64,000 nt of DNA from Diplonema papillatum. Its lineage: Eukaryota; Euglenozoa; Diplonemea; Diplonemida; Diplonemidae. The notes beneath the pieces are model-generated. The model ran no database searches. It saw only the letters and a list, made by a program, of their open reading frames with translations, and had not been told where the DNA came from. The stretch spans positions 90,001 through 154,000 of the forward strand of contig JAPJBO010000512.1 in assembly GCA_030068145.1 (NCBI GenBank). Reading direction: 5' to 3'. Made by a program: the position numbers and the translations under genes. Each line of letters opens with the position of its first letter. Position 1 is the first letter of the stretch. This document shows, one piece after another, positions 19,500 through 30,531 of the stretch.

Positions 19500-21040
19500 G
19501 AAGCTGGACTTAAAAATACAGGTGCCACATCCCGCTTTTCGGGCACGGCTTCAATTGCCACTTCGCATGCACAGCATCGTATCATCTGAAGAAGATTCGA
19601 AGCTCGCATTCAACAGGGCTGTACACGGTGATGTCGAGCCTCAAAAACTGGAGCTGAAGAGCGTGCGGTAACAATTGGCACCCTCGGCGTTCACGGTGTC
19701 GCATGAGGGATAGAACACACAAGTTGTTCTTTCATCAGCTTTCGTCTCCTCCGCGGGCCACTCAACCGCGGCCACGTCCTTCCACTTCACAGTAGAAAGA
19801 TCAATGTCGTCACGATGTACGGCGGGCATTTTCACTTACGTCCCTTTTTGTTTGTGCGCACTTCCTTCAAACCTGTTTTGTTCATCTAACGGGAGTGAGG
19901 ATAGTACGCTGCCATCGATCTGTTTTTGTTCTTGACAAATTGCATTTGTTGACACAAAAAACACCCGTAAAGCGGATGTGCTGAAGCCAAAACGCGTGTA
20001 AATGCAGCACACAAACTCGTCGACGGTCCGATGCCCAACGCCGGGTTCCCCGGCAGCGTGCACCGTCTTCCCGAGCTCAAACCGGACCATGGGCCCCAGG
20101 TCCTTCAGCCGCGCCAGGCGCGCCTCCGCAGGCAGAACGCACAGCGCCGCGGCCACCGCCGCCGCCACCCGCGCCATGACACCCCCCTACCTCGCCCTCG
20201 CCTGTTTCATTTCCTTTTCCAAACGGATAGCCACCCGAGGCGAAATGCCAAAAAGGGGGGAGGAAAAATCTAGAGTTGAACATTTACACGGTGGAGTGCA
20301 GCATCAAAGAAGCTGGACTTAAAAATACAGGTGTCACATCCCGCTTTTCGGGCACGGCTTCAATTGCCACTCCGCATGCACAGCGTCGTATCATATGAAG
20401 AAGATTCGAAGCTCGCATTCAACAGGGCTGCACACGGTGATGTCGAGCCTCAAAAACTGGAGCTGAAGAGCGTGCGGTAACAATTGGCACCCTCGGCGTG
20501 CACGGTGTCGCATGAGGGATAGAACACACAAGTTGTTCTTTCATCAGCTTTCGTCTCCTCCGCGGGCCACTCAACCGCGGCCACGTCCTTCCACTTCACA
20601 GTAGAAAGATCAATGTCGTCACGATGTACGGCGGGCATTTTCACTTACGTCCCTTTTTGTTTGTGCGCACTTCCTTCAAACCTGTTTTGTTCATCTAACG
20701 GGAGTGAGGATAGTACGCTGCCATCGATCTGTTTTTGTTCTTGACAAATTGCATTTGTTGACACAAAAAACACCCGTAAAGCGGGTGTGCTGTAGCCAAA
20801 ACGCGTGTAAATGCAGCACACAAACTCGTCGACGGTCCGATGCCCAACGCCGGGTTCCCCGGCAGCGTGCACCGTCTTCCCGAGCTCAAACCGGACCATG
20901 GGCCCCAGGTCCTTCAGCCGCGCCAGGCGCGCCTCCGCAGGCAGAACGCACAGCGCCGCGGCCACCGCCGCCGCCACCCGCGCCATGACACCCCCCTACC
21001 CCTCCCTCGCCTGTTTCGTTTCCTTTTCCAAACGGATACT
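19500..21040 (-). repeat. 809-bp tandem copies 6-7 with an extra Cys exon
   Basis: Start codons recur at 20177 and 20986, 809 bp apart. In these units the copy breaks after VGHRTVDEFVC. A different coding piece follows at 19641-19829 and 20450-20638 (minus): MPAVHRDDIDLSTVKWKD, then ERTTCVFYPSC and ANCYRT. Its spaced cysteines resemble the CNGFNC...ATC pattern of the main gene, so it may be a diverged exon of the same family. The two units are nearly identical, pointing to recent duplication. Confidence 0.75.
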
Positions 21041-21145
21041 CTAGCTTCTGAGGCTCAACTTCACCGTGTTGACAACCCTGCTTCTGTAACGCGCATTTGA
21101 CGTCAAGAACACTTTTTTTTTTTTTTTTTTTTTTTTTTTTGACTC

Positions 21146-21553
21146 TCACAGGGCATTAGCTTGGTCTCCGGCCCATTTTCCAAATTTGGACCGATAACGG
21201 CTTTTTTGCGTTTTCACTGTTTTTCTGCAATTTTTGCACTGAGTTGGCTCGCCTGCCGGTGTCTCTGCCTCCTCTCCGGCCTCAACCTGCACCTGCCCTC
21301 CAGTCGCAGGTAAGCAACAGCAGGAGCTGCCGACCCGAATCCGCAGTATCTTGTCTGCATCCTCGCGAACAGCCTTCGGCTCGTCTGCTGGCTTTGGAGC
21401 AGGTTTGGGCTTCTTACTTGTGACAAAGCCTTGCAAGGTCGATTGACTTGTTTGACGCTTCATTTTTCGACTTTCTATGTGTTTTATCCCTGGCATTTTG
21501 TCTGGTAGATAGTTTGGGTCAGAATGCAAAGAATCTGTGGCGATAATCTGCAT
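21146..21553 (-). CDS. Hypothetical basic protein with CxxC pair, weak
   Basis: An open frame of about 135 codons, probably starting at the internal methionine of MPGIKHIESRKMKRQ (about codon 20). It is Lys/Pro/Ala/Glu-rich, has QSTLQGFVTSKK, which resembles a PCNA-interacting (PIP) box, and a single CKNCRKT near the C-terminus. The plus-strand poly-T at 21111-21140 lies just past the end of the frame and would read as poly-A in the transcript direction, so a retrocopied 3' end is possible. No family is recognised. Confidence 0.3.
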   Translation of the reverse strand: MQIIATDSLHSDPNYLPDKMPGIKHIESRKMKRQTSQSTLQGFVTSKKPKPAPKPADEPKAVREDADKILRIRVGSSCCCLPATGGQVQVEAGEEAETPAGEPTQCKNCRKTVKTQKSRYRSKFGKWAGDQANAL

Positions 21554-21770
21554 CGCCGGCGGTTATCTCTTCGCACGTGATGTGTCATGCAGAGCTGTTG
21601 TTCTTTCCCCCGTGCCCGTCCAACTTGCATCCAAACTGGCCACTTCTACTGGTGCTGGGAAGTGGGATTCCCCCTGCGTGCACTCCTTCTGTAGCCTTTG
21701 CTGGTGCAGTGGTTGCCCCTCCAATTGGCCACCGCTGCCGGCGCCTGGGGGACGATGCAGTCACGGTAGT

Positions 21771-21801
<31 letters not shown>

Positions 21802-21860
21802 CCGGCGGCCTTTCCAAATTCTGACCGACGGTCCAAATGTGGATATAGAAGCTTATCCCC
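21554..21860. other. Unassigned, with T21 tract
   Basis: Mixed sequence and a T run of about 23 bases (21777-21800) come immediately before the 28S-like fragment. The poly-T next to an rRNA piece could be a retroposition scar. No gene seen. Confidence 0.45.
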
Positions 21861-21865
21861 TGGTT

Positions 21866-22013
21866 GAGACCCGAAAGATGCTGAATACTATGCCTGGATA
21901 GGACGAAGCCGGGGAAAACCCTGGTGGAGGTCCGTGGCGGTGTTGACGCGCAAACCGCTCGTCAAAGCTGGGTATAGGGGCGAAAGACCCATCGAACCAT
22001 CTAGTAGCTGGTG
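21866..22013 (+). rRNA. 28S rRNA-like fragment
   Basis: GACCCGAAAGATGCTGAATA, TATGCCTGGATAGGACGAAG, CCTGGTGGAGGTCCGT, GGGTATAGGGGCGAAAGAC and CGAACCATCTAGTAGCTGG are in the order found in eukaryotic 28S rRNA domain II. About 150 nt are present, with substitutions, and the flanks are not rRNA. It is a displaced fragment and not part of an rDNA unit. Confidence 0.9.
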
Positions 22014-22138
22014 GATTCCCACCCTCTGAGCTCGCAAGAAAGACAGGCGCTTCGTTTTGTTTGCGCGTGCCGGTTGATCGTTTTCCGCTTGTATTCACCC
22101 TGACTCATTTTCAGGTTAGGAATTCTGATCAACCACCA

Positions 22139-22412
22139 AAACACGTAGTTGGCGCCTCAGTAGGAGGTGCAAGAGTGGGCGGTGCATTGGCAGCTGGCGC
22201 CAAAAACAGCAGGTGCAGCAGTAGGTGGTGCATTGGAAACCGGTGCAACATTTGGTGGTGCACTGGCGGCTGGCGCCACAGTAGTAGGGTGGTGCATTGG
22301 TAACCGGTGCAACAGTTGGTGGTGCACTGCCACAGTAGGAGGTGCAACAGTGGGTGGTGCATTAGTAGCTGGTGCAACAGGTGGTGGTGCACTGGCGGTA
22401 ACGTCTTTTTAG
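22139..22412 (+). repeat. Degenerate GGTGGTGCA minisatellite
   Basis: Irregular repeats of GGTGGTGCATTGG(C/T)A(G/A)C and GGTGCAACAGT(A/T)GG, about 18-50 bp per unit. Coding frames over it are repetitive (GWCIGNRCN type) and not credible genes. Confidence 0.75.
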
Positions 22413-22433
22413 CCAATACATTGAAGGCCCGCA

Positions 22434-22862
22434 GGTTTGGTAGTTTGTTCTTCGCTTACACCACCGTGTGTTGTTTTCTCACTCAGGACTTTGACCTGTG
22501 GTGTTTGTGTGTCTTGTCGTGTAGGGGTAGCCCCGCGTGACCTCACGTCCGTTCAACACGTGGTTCGGTAGTTGCAGCACTTGGGAACCCCTTCGGTTCT
22601 TTGTTTAGTAGTTTTTTGTCGAGCATTTCCTTCCCGGGAATCCTTCGGTTCTTTGTCTAGCAGCTTTTGTCGAGCATTTCCTTCCCGGGAATCCTTCGGT
22701 TCTTTGTCTAGCAGCTTTTGTCGAGCATTTCCTTCCCGGGAATCCTTCGGTTCTTTGTCTAGCAGCTTTTGTCGAGCATTTCCTTCCCGGGAATCCTTCG
22801 GTTCTTTGACTAGCAGCTTTTGTCGAGCATTTCCTTCCAAGCTGGCGCTTCTGTAAAAAAAG
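22434..22862 (+). repeat. R4 repeat carrying a 51-bp minisatellite
   Basis: R4 begins TTTGTTCTTCGCTTACACCA and ends AGCTGGCGCTTCTGTAAAAA. It is also present at 44764-44950 (+) and 57715-57880 (-). In this copy the segment GGGAATCCTTCGGTTCTTTG through GTCGAGCATTTCCTTCCC is expanded to about four 51-bp units (22630-22835). The A-rich 3' end suggests retroposition, but no pol III box was recognised. Confidence 0.75.
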
Positions 22863-23004
22863 GAAAAACGCGCCACACGTGGGGCCGCAGCATCGAGCAA
22901 CAGGCCCCTTCACCCTCCCTGTCTCGGAAAGCGAGGGCGAATTTTCAACACGTAAAGGAAGTACTCCGTGCACGACATATTATTTTGGTACTCTCACGGT
23001 TGTG

Positions 23005-23155
23005 ATACGAATCGTGTATTGTATTTTATTGTATTTTATTGTACAGATTTTCGTATATTATTGTATACAATACTGTACAATAATACAATAATTTACAATA
23101 ATGTACAAGAATGTACAATAATTTACAATAATATACCATACATTATTGTACGACT
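23005..23155. repeat. AT-rich (TACAATAATG)n-type array
   Basis: Imperfect TGTACAATAAT and TTTACAATAAT units. The same simple sequence lies on both sides of the LINE fragment, at 24088-24125 and 25379-25515. Confidence 0.8.
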
Positions 23156-24087
23156 GCAGTCCCAGCGATCCTGATGCTCCAGCAGCAATCAGGCACTCTT
23201 CTGATATCCTAGAAATGACAGGAACTGCCTCCCTTTTCTGCAAATAGAACACATGGCCCACGGTTCTGAGGGCCAAACTCCTGCAGAAGGGAAGAAACTC
23301 CACGAAAAGGTCAACGAACAAACTGGGCCGCAACAAGAAACTGCCCAGTGCACTTAAACAACTGCGAGATCGAGAAGGGATTGAGCAGAACAGCAAACTC
23401 GAAAAAGGCTTTCCCAGATGTTGAAGACTGGAATACACAGTCCGAGCATTTACCAAAAATGCGCGCACTCCACAACCCCTTTAGGCACATCAGGCGCACC
23501 TGGATTTACCACCCAATTCGAAAAAAGTTAGTTTGCAGAGATGTATATTCCGTTGCGGGAAGCTTCTGACAGCTATCTCGCTGCGCCCAATTGCAGCAGG
23601 TATCTGAATGAAAGGGGCAGTATATCCGTTCACGCCCTGGAGAGCATGCTCGGTCGGGGAAACGAGAAAGAACGAAATACGATGTATTTCACTTCCCTGC
23701 TGCGTTCGACCCTGAAAACGTCGTTTTGAAGCAAACGTCTGTATCAAGGGGGTCTTCACCTCGGGAAACCTTCACTTCAATTTCCGGGCTGAACTGAGTT
23801 CGAAGTGAAGATTGCCAAAGTGAAGATCGAAGTGGAGATCCACCAAGACGTCCTCCTCGCCAAGACACCTGTCGTGGCAACTGCCTTTCCGATGCTTGTC
23901 GCTTTTTCTGGTAGCCCATGATATGGCACCTGCTGCATTTTCACCCTCTTGAACTGCAACGCTGTCTTTTTGCGCTCGAGCACCCCTGACAAAGACACCA
24001 TGTTCGGAAGTCTGTTGAGTTCATCGGGTCATTCCGTGTAAAACCTGTCGTGAACCTTCCACACGTCGTACCCCCTGCAGCACTGCG
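23156..24087. other. Unassigned sequence
   Basis: About 0.9 kb of mixed sequence without a recognisable domain, RNA or repeat. Short frames on both strands have no support. Confidence 0.45.
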
Positions 24088-24123
24088 TGTACAATAATGT
24101 ACAATAATCGTACAATAATATAC

Positions 24124-25378
24124 AGAGAGAGAGACGAGTTAGAGTGCAGGGACCATCTCTCCGAGGAGTATCCGGTCGCCCCACTACTATCCCGTACTAC
24201 TTCGGCGGGCGCAAGTCGTTGCGCCGTGGGCGCGGAGCGAGCCGTGGCCCTGTCAAAGATGATTGTTGCACCGATGGTGGCGCAGCCGGGGGCGTTCTGA
24301 CTGGCGGACGAGACCGCCTGGCAGGCGTGTGTTGGCACGTTGTTTCGCGGGCTTTCCTCCTTTTGGCAATAGCCCGCCCTATGGCGGCGGCTAGCATCTT
24401 GACAGAGAATCTCAACTCCCACTGAACATAGGGTACGTCGTGCGGATATTCAGGCACGGCATCGTTCCAGCTGTTACGGGCGCAAATTGTTTCCAGCTTG
24501 CCCAACATCCACTCGGTCTTCCGTCCAGCCGCAAAGCGTGGGCGGTGGGTACAACCCGGCATAGCCGGCGCACCAAAACAGCGGAGGGAACAGACCCCCT
24601 GCCGCCACTTCCCAGGGAAGGAGGCGACTCCTGAGTCGGCGCAGCACAGGTCGTTGATGGCTCGCATAAGGTACCCAATTTGCAGCCCCTTCTCGGCGAA
24701 GGTTCTCCCTGGGAGCTTCGAACGCGTAAATGCCTCAAAATCAAGCGCGAGTTCCACGCCTGTCGTCGGGAGAGGGTTGGAGCTGACCCATGATAGACTC
24801 CGCAGCCAGAAGACCAACGTCGCTGCGAAGCGGGTTCCGATGTTGGTCGTTAGCAACTTACGACTGTCCGTTGCTAAGTGTACGTCGTATTTCGTCGACG
24901 CACCTGAGGCGAGTTCCCAAGGGCGTGTTGCCGCAAGGCGCCGCTGCGCCTGCGCCATCTCGATTGAGATCGTACCGATCAGCCTCTGGATCTTCTCCAG
25001 GAGGTCAGGAGGGGTCCCGTAGGGGGGTATCCCTCTAATGCACAAGCACTGGGGCATGTCCCGGACCATCGCCTCAGCAATGCAAAACCGGGATCGCAGC
25101 TCGTTCCATCTACAACCTGGGCCCGGACATTGCCAGTAGTAATGCCACAGGGTCCCCGTCGCACCGCTGTCGCAGAACTCGCAGTCGCCGCTCCCCGAAC
25201 CCCACTTCCTGCGGCACCATTCCCGTGAGTACACCGCTCCCCCAATACATCGACTGATCGCGGAACTCAATTTGTGGTCCGTCGCGCGGTTCAGCCAAAG
25301 CCGATTCATGGCACGTAAGTCCACCCCTCCTTCGATTCCGTCAAATCCTTGTCTCTGTGTGGTCAAGTAACGCCACGC
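24124..25378 (-). mobile_element. 5'-truncated non-LTR retrotransposon (LINE) 3' end
   Basis: The minus strand keeps one frame open from about 25370 to the stop at 24197. It encodes about 390 residues: LNRATDHKLSSAISRC, then a CCHC-type zinc motif (CEFCDSG...HYYWQCPG) and a long basic tail. This arrangement is seen at the C-terminus of LINE polyproteins after the RT domain. The RT itself is missing, so the copy is 5' truncated. The 3' end carries a short CT tail (GAGA on plus). A related copy is at 42690-43118. AT-rich TACAATAATG repeats flank it on both sides. Confidence 0.72.
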
Positions 25379-25515
25379 TATATATATACAATAACTGTAC
25401 AATAATGTACAATACTGTACAATAATGTACAATAATATACAATAATGTACAAAAATGTACAATAAAAATACAATAATTCTTGGTCGGCGGGGGAAATACA
25501 ATAATGTACAATAAT
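25379..25515. repeat. AT-rich (TACAATAATG)n array
   Basis: Imperfect GTACAATAATGTACAATA units at the 5' truncation point of the LINE fragment. Same family as 23005-23155. Confidence 0.8.
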
Positions 25516-26711
25516 CCATTCGTTTCACAACCGTGTACTCTCCTTTTTTTTTTTTTCTCTCTTTTTTTGAAAGTATGCAAATGCCGCGGGGGATCGTTGA
25601 CCCGAGAGGCAATGTGTAAAGAAATACAGTCTTGAGGGCAGACCCATCGCAACCTGAACGAGAAAACGCACACTCCGGTTCGGTGCGGGTGGTAGTGTGC
25701 CCATGAAGCCATGCACTTTGCTCCAGCTCTCATCGTTGCTGTTAATGGCAGGGCCGACATCATCCATTTTCGGGACCGGCGCATTCGGCAGGTGAGTTGT
25801 TACACATTCATTATCGGATGCCGACTTCCATGGCCACCGTCCTGCTGTCAAGATGAACCAACACCCTTTGTGGGATCTGATGAGCGATCACTCGGACACC
25901 TTAAGTCAGCTCTCGGTTCATCCCGCGTCGCCCGTCCTGCTTACCAGAAGTGGCCCAGTTAGAACCAGGGTTCTACGTCAGGGCTCAATGAAGGAACCCC
26001 GAGCTCACGCCCATTTAAAGTTTGAGAATAGGTTGAGGAAGCGATTTCCCCAATGCCTCCTACCATTCGCTTTACCGGCAGCAGGGCCATCAGTCCATCA
26101 TGAGCTTGCGCCTATGCTTTCTCGTGCCCTTGTCCAACAATTCTTGCACAACAGAGCCTGCTTATCGCCGGAATCGGCACACAGCAGTGGGTTGATACTG
26201 TTTAGCAGAAATTTCTTCACAACTTTTTCGCAATCAGTGTTGACCCATAGTACTGCGGAGTTCTGCAAAGCTCTGCAAAAATTTGCGAAAGGTTGCAACA
26301 AGTTGTTAGTGTGGTACTCATTTGCATGCGAATGAATCCCCACCAACGCAACAAGGAGACAACAAGTTGTGAAAACTTGTGTATTGATTTTCTCGCTGGG
26401 ATATTTTTGCCCCTGTCCCTCCCTACACGAGGGCCCGGATGGGGCAACCGGAGCATATGGAGGGCATCGTATTATGGAGGACATGCCCAAGCGGTAACAA
26501 GTTGTGAAAAGTTGCAACAAGTTGTGAAAAGTTGCGTATTGATCTGAAATTCAGATTTCTGCTATAAAAGAAAAAATGGTGGATCACCCCCACAACAGCT
26601 AGTTTCCTGCCTGTACCCAACCGTCAGCATGTATAATATTATTGCGCTACGCCCCGCCTCACCTTTCTCCGGGGCGTTGGCAGCAACACGAAGGGGAGAG
26701 AGAGAGAGAGC
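25516..26711. other. Unassigned region with GTTGCAACAAGTTGTG repeats
   Basis: No gene recognised. Between 26200 and 26545 there are short repeats (AACAAGTTGTGAAAA, three copies) and a TCATTTGCATGCGAATGA palindrome (26319-26336) related to those at 13878 and 50410. A T/C-rich run lies at 25540-25567. Confidence 0.45.
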
Positions 26712-26945
26712 GGGGATTGCAAGAACGTGCTTGGAATGAATGTATGCTCAAATTCCGCACCCCCGTCTGCGCCGTGTTTCGGTCCTCTTAAGCCATGGAC
26801 ACGTAAGGCGGACCAGCATCACGCGGAACCTGAGTGTCTGCAGACAGGACAGCGGTAGGAGTCTGGTTTCTCAGGCGGCGCTGTTCGTAGCTCGTCACAG
26901 CCAGGGCTACTTGTAAGGCACGGGCGAATCCGTCACGGGGAAAAG
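26712..26945 (+). repeat. R2 repeat, near-complete copy
   Basis: Runs from GGGATTGCAAGAACGTGCTT through CGTGTTTCGGTCCTC and GCGGCGCTGTTCGTAGCTCG to GGGCGAATCCGTCACGGGG, with a short (GA)n tract just before it (26697-26710). Confidence 0.75.
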
Positions 26946-27084
26946 TGAGGAGGGAATGGGGGGGGACAAATTCCGAAAGCGGGGCCCTCAGGCATGGATT
27001 CGCGCGGCTTTGTCGGAAATGGCTTGGTTATGGGCTAGTTGCTTTTCTGTATGGAGTTCTTAGGAGAGAGGAGACAGAGCGCGC

Positions 27085-27190
27085 GAGTGAGTGTGTGAGA
27101 GAGAGAGAGAGAGAGAGAAAGAACACATCACAAGCAAGTCAAGGCCACCTGCAGTGTTCTCGTACCGAAGAGAGAGAGAGAGAGAGAGCG
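27085..27190. repeat. (GA)n microsatellites
   Basis: GAGAGA tracts at 27096-27118 and 27170-27188 on either side of unique sequence. Confidence 0.85.
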
Positions 27191-27447
27191 AAGAAAGACA
27201 GTGTTCAACTCTGGGTTGGCCCGCAGAGCAAACTTCGCCACGTTTTGGGGATGTACTGACGGTCACCTGACTCCCTTTTCTGCATCTTTGAGAGCTACCT
27301 TTCTTACGCATAGCAACTTTTCTTGCACGCGTAAATACGTACACGACAGGTGCTTATCCAGTACCTGGCGTGTAGTGGGCTCGACATCTTTCTTGCCTTC
27401 GGCGTAACCCAGGCTGGTTAATAAGAAAGCCGTGGTTAATAAGAAAG

Positions 27448-27763
27448 CCAGGGCTTACGCTCCGCTTTCGGTCTCAGAGAAAATACGTGTGGTCCACATG
27501 TGGGCGCTTAAGGTTCGAGGGGGAAAACCCCTTTCCCCTCATGGGCGCGCGGCAAAAGAAAATAGCGTAGCTAGGTGGCTACTGGACTTGGCGACACCTG
27601 GCTGTGCGGCCTTGGCCACTAGTGGGCCTAGACTCCCCTGCATGTGGACCAATAAATCAAAATCCACATGTGGTGCCTGTGGATCCACACGTGGGGAAAC
27701 AAAATCCAAAAAGAATTAACGTGTGGAAATCCACACGTTCCACACGTGGAGCGTAAGCCCTGC
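27448..27763. mobile_element. ~316-bp TIR element (MITE)
   Basis: Terminal inverted repeats CAGGGCTTACGCTCC (27449) and GGAGCGTAAGCCCTG (27748). Subterminal motifs CCACATGTGG, CCACACGTGG and GTGTGG recur in both orientations, as in binding sites near transposon ends. The interior has no transposase. A clear target-site duplication was not identified. Confidence 0.65.
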
Positions 27764-28367
27764 ATCAGCCCGGAGCCCGGAGCCGTCGGCTGGGTCCGGG
27801 CTTGGCTGAGCCATTTTCTCTGCAGAAACTCCACGGCTTCTAAGGCGGTCTCCAGAGGAAGCCGGTGAAAAAGAACGTGTTCTTTTTTTTTTTTTCAAGT
27901 GCCGGAATGACCTACCCGCACTTCGTAAAAGTCTTGTCCCACAGTTTTTTTCCAGGGGATTCTGGCCATTTCACCGTAGTCTCTCGGACGCAGAAAAGTC
28001 AGGTGATGCGGCAATAAAGCAATCTTCTTACCTCGAGAAGCCGTTTTCTTGCACTCAGTTTTCCAGACTTACACTGCGGGCTCTCGTGGCAATCTATAGA
28101 ACCGAGCGCAAGTACACGACTTTTCTCTCGGTGAATATATAGCTATTTTCCCTTCGTCCACTTCCTAGTACATTGCGGGTTTGCCCACAATGCCTTCCGG
28201 AAAGTTGAAAGGATGTAGACGCCGCGTGCTTTGGTCGTTGACTAGACTACTTGCAGTCGGCAGCTAGCGCGTGGGTCTGATCGGGGCAATGCGGGATGGG
28301 GTGAGCATTGGTGCACGATACGGCTTAGCCTGACAGAGAGTCCGTGGGCACTGCACAGCTGGGTTTT
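27764..28367. other. Unassigned sequence
   Basis: No gene, RNA or repeat recognised. Contains a T run at 27882-27895. Confidence 0.45.
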
Positions 28368-28432
28368 TTAGAGTTATAGTTCGCTTGAGAATCCGGGATT
28401 TTAGAGTCTCCGGATGACCTTCGTCGAATAAG
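28368..28432 (+). repeat. Short dispersed 'TTAGAGT..AGTTCGCTTGA' motif, longer copy
   Basis: The motif is followed by ATCCGGGATTTTAGAGTCTC and CGGATGACCTTCGTCGA. The same extended form occurs at 54900-54962, and a variant at 49751-49812. Confidence 0.65.
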
Positions 28433-29567
28433 TTCTTTTAAAGCTAATCCGTACTGGGTGGGTTTGGGGGGCATGCATGGCTTCTTTCGTGTACACTTTA
28501 TTTGCTCGCTTAGGCGAGTCAGGTTCGAGACAATTTGTGACCGACACCAAGTTCTCGCCAGGATAGGTGAGTGCTCTTGGGCTCCCCACGTCTTACAAGT
28601 TGAGCAGGAGTTGCCCTGTAAACCGTACCGGTTTTTTGTGCGAGAGCATTTCCGGAGTTGGGGCTTGCACTGATAAACGAAGCAACGGACGATCAGCATC
28701 AACTGACCAAAGGTGATGAAAATGATAAGGCTGTTGTTCTTCGCGTGTACAGGGTATAAACCTCTCTGGGGGGAAAATCTTAGTTTCGTGTTCAGGCGCT
28801 ACTTGCCTCTCATGTGTTTGATGCTAGCATCAAGTCTTCTTCGCGGAATGCAGAGTCTTATTTTCTGTTCTTTTCTTTCTTTCGTTGTCGACAACTTCTT
28901 TTTTCTCCTTCTACTTTCTTTACCATGGTTTTTTGGACTTTCTGGTGCCGTAGAGTAGTTCTTCTTTCTCTATGCCGCCCACGTCGATGTTCGTTTAGCA
29001 GCGGCTGCCGAATCATGCCGTGGCACCGTCCCTTTGTGCGTCTGCTTCGCAGAAAAAGTGTGGGAAAGGAGTCCAGGACTCCGTGGTTTGAAACCATACG
29101 GTATGGTTCCACTTCCTCCTTCCTTCGGTCCGTTCTTCTTTAAAAAAAAGGGGTTTTCAAAGTGCGTTGTGGCTCGTACCAACCGCCACGGGGCACTACT
29201 TCCACCAGGGGGGGGGGGGGGTTCCTGTATTAGCACTTTTTCGTTGGCTTCGTTTTCTCTTTCATGTGCAACCGTTGTACCGGAAATGTTCCCGTCAGTA
29301 CAGATGTACTATTAAGAAAATAAAATGAGAGAGCAGGCCTGGTTGTTTGGACAACCATCTCACAAAAAGCTCGCTACGCTCGGTTTGCTATCTCAGAAAC
29401 AATTGCCGCACGAGTGCGATGACTGGCAGATACCCCCGAAACAGTGCCCCGTGGCCGCTTCATTTCGTGGCCGAGACACGCGGGACTCCATCCTGAAAGG
29501 CAACGACCTGCTTGCCAGTGTCTGCCTGGGGTTTGCTTTCGCAACACCCGTCTCCGGCAAATTTCTG
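28433..29567. other. Unassigned, includes dispersed TTAGTTTCGTGTTCAGGCGC segment
   Basis: Positions 28777-28862 match sequence at 9655-9730 and 10999-11085. The rest has T-rich and G-run segments (29209-29221) and no recognisable gene. Confidence 0.5.
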
Positions 29568-30332
29568 CCTCGCAGAAATCACAGAAACCGTGACCAGTGT
29601 CTTTTCAACCAAGACACACTGACTCTGGAGGTCAAATCTCCAGGGCAGTTGGCCTCGCAGAAATCACAGAAACCGTGACCAGTGTCTTTTCAACCAAGAC
29701 ACACTGACTCTGGAGGTCAAATCTCCAGGGCAGTTGGCCTCGCAGAAATCACAGAAACCGTGACCAGTGTCTTTTCAACCAAGACACACTGACTCTGGAG
29801 GTCAAAGCTCCAGGGCAGTTGGCCTCGCAGAAATCACAGAAACCGTGACCAGTGTCTTTTCAACCAAGACACACTGACTCTGGAGGTCAAAGCTCCAGGG
29901 CAGTTGGCCTCGCAGAAATCACAGAAACCGTGACCAGTGTCTTTTCAACCAAGACACACTGACTCTGGAGGTCAAAGCTCCAGGGCAGTTGGCCTCGCAG
30001 AAATCACAGAAACCGTGACCAGTGTCTTTTCAACCAAGACACACTGACTCTGGAGGTCAAATCTCCAGGGCAGTTGGCCTCGCAGAAATCACAGAAACCG
30101 TGACCAGTGTCTTTTCAACCAAGACACACTGACTCTGGAGGTCAAATCTCCAGGGCAGTTGGCCTCGCAGAAATCACAGAAACCGTGACCAGTGTCTTTT
30201 CAACCAAGACACACTGACTCTGGAGGTCAAAGCTCCAGGGCAGTTGGCCTCGCAGAAATCACAGAAACCGTGACCAGTGTCTTTTCAACCAAGACACACT
30301 GACTCTGGAGGTCAAAGCTCCAGGGCAGTCGG
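29568..30332 (+). repeat. 85-bp minisatellite, nine units
   Basis: Units start CCTCGCAGAAATCACAGAAA at 29568, 29653, 29738, 29823, 29908, 29993, 30078, 30163 and 30248. They are nearly identical except for AAATCTCC/AAAGCTCC. Each unit contains two small hairpins (GTGTCTTTTCAACCAAGACAC and TGGAGGTCAAATCTCCA). The unit is not a multiple of three, so it is not a coding repeat. Confidence 0.92.
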
Positions 30333-30531
30333 GCGCTTGGTTCCACGATGCCCGTCTGAGAGCTATGAAAACGATGTTCGACTGGCTGACAAATATCACC
30401 CGAAAAGGTGATCAGCGCCTGCTGTTCAACCTGTGTACGAGACACGCAGCCGATCGTCATCTGACGGTGGCTTTCGCATTACCCGTCTCTCCGGCAGATT
30501 TTGCCTGCAAATCGATGGCTCGCAGATATCA
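30333..30531. other. Flank of the 85-bp array
   Basis: Contains diverged pieces related to the array's left flank (TTTGCTTTCGCAACACCCGTCTC versus GGCTTTCGCATTACCCGTCTC). No gene. Confidence 0.5.

Noticed and set aside
24197-25612. Single 471-residue host protein
   Set aside because: The first ~75 codons run through AT-rich simple repeats, and the rest matches a LINE C-terminal zinc motif region with a second copy at 42.7 kb.
29568-30332. CRISPR array (85-bp regular repeat)
   Set aside because: Whole units are repeated with no variable spacers, in a eukaryotic context.
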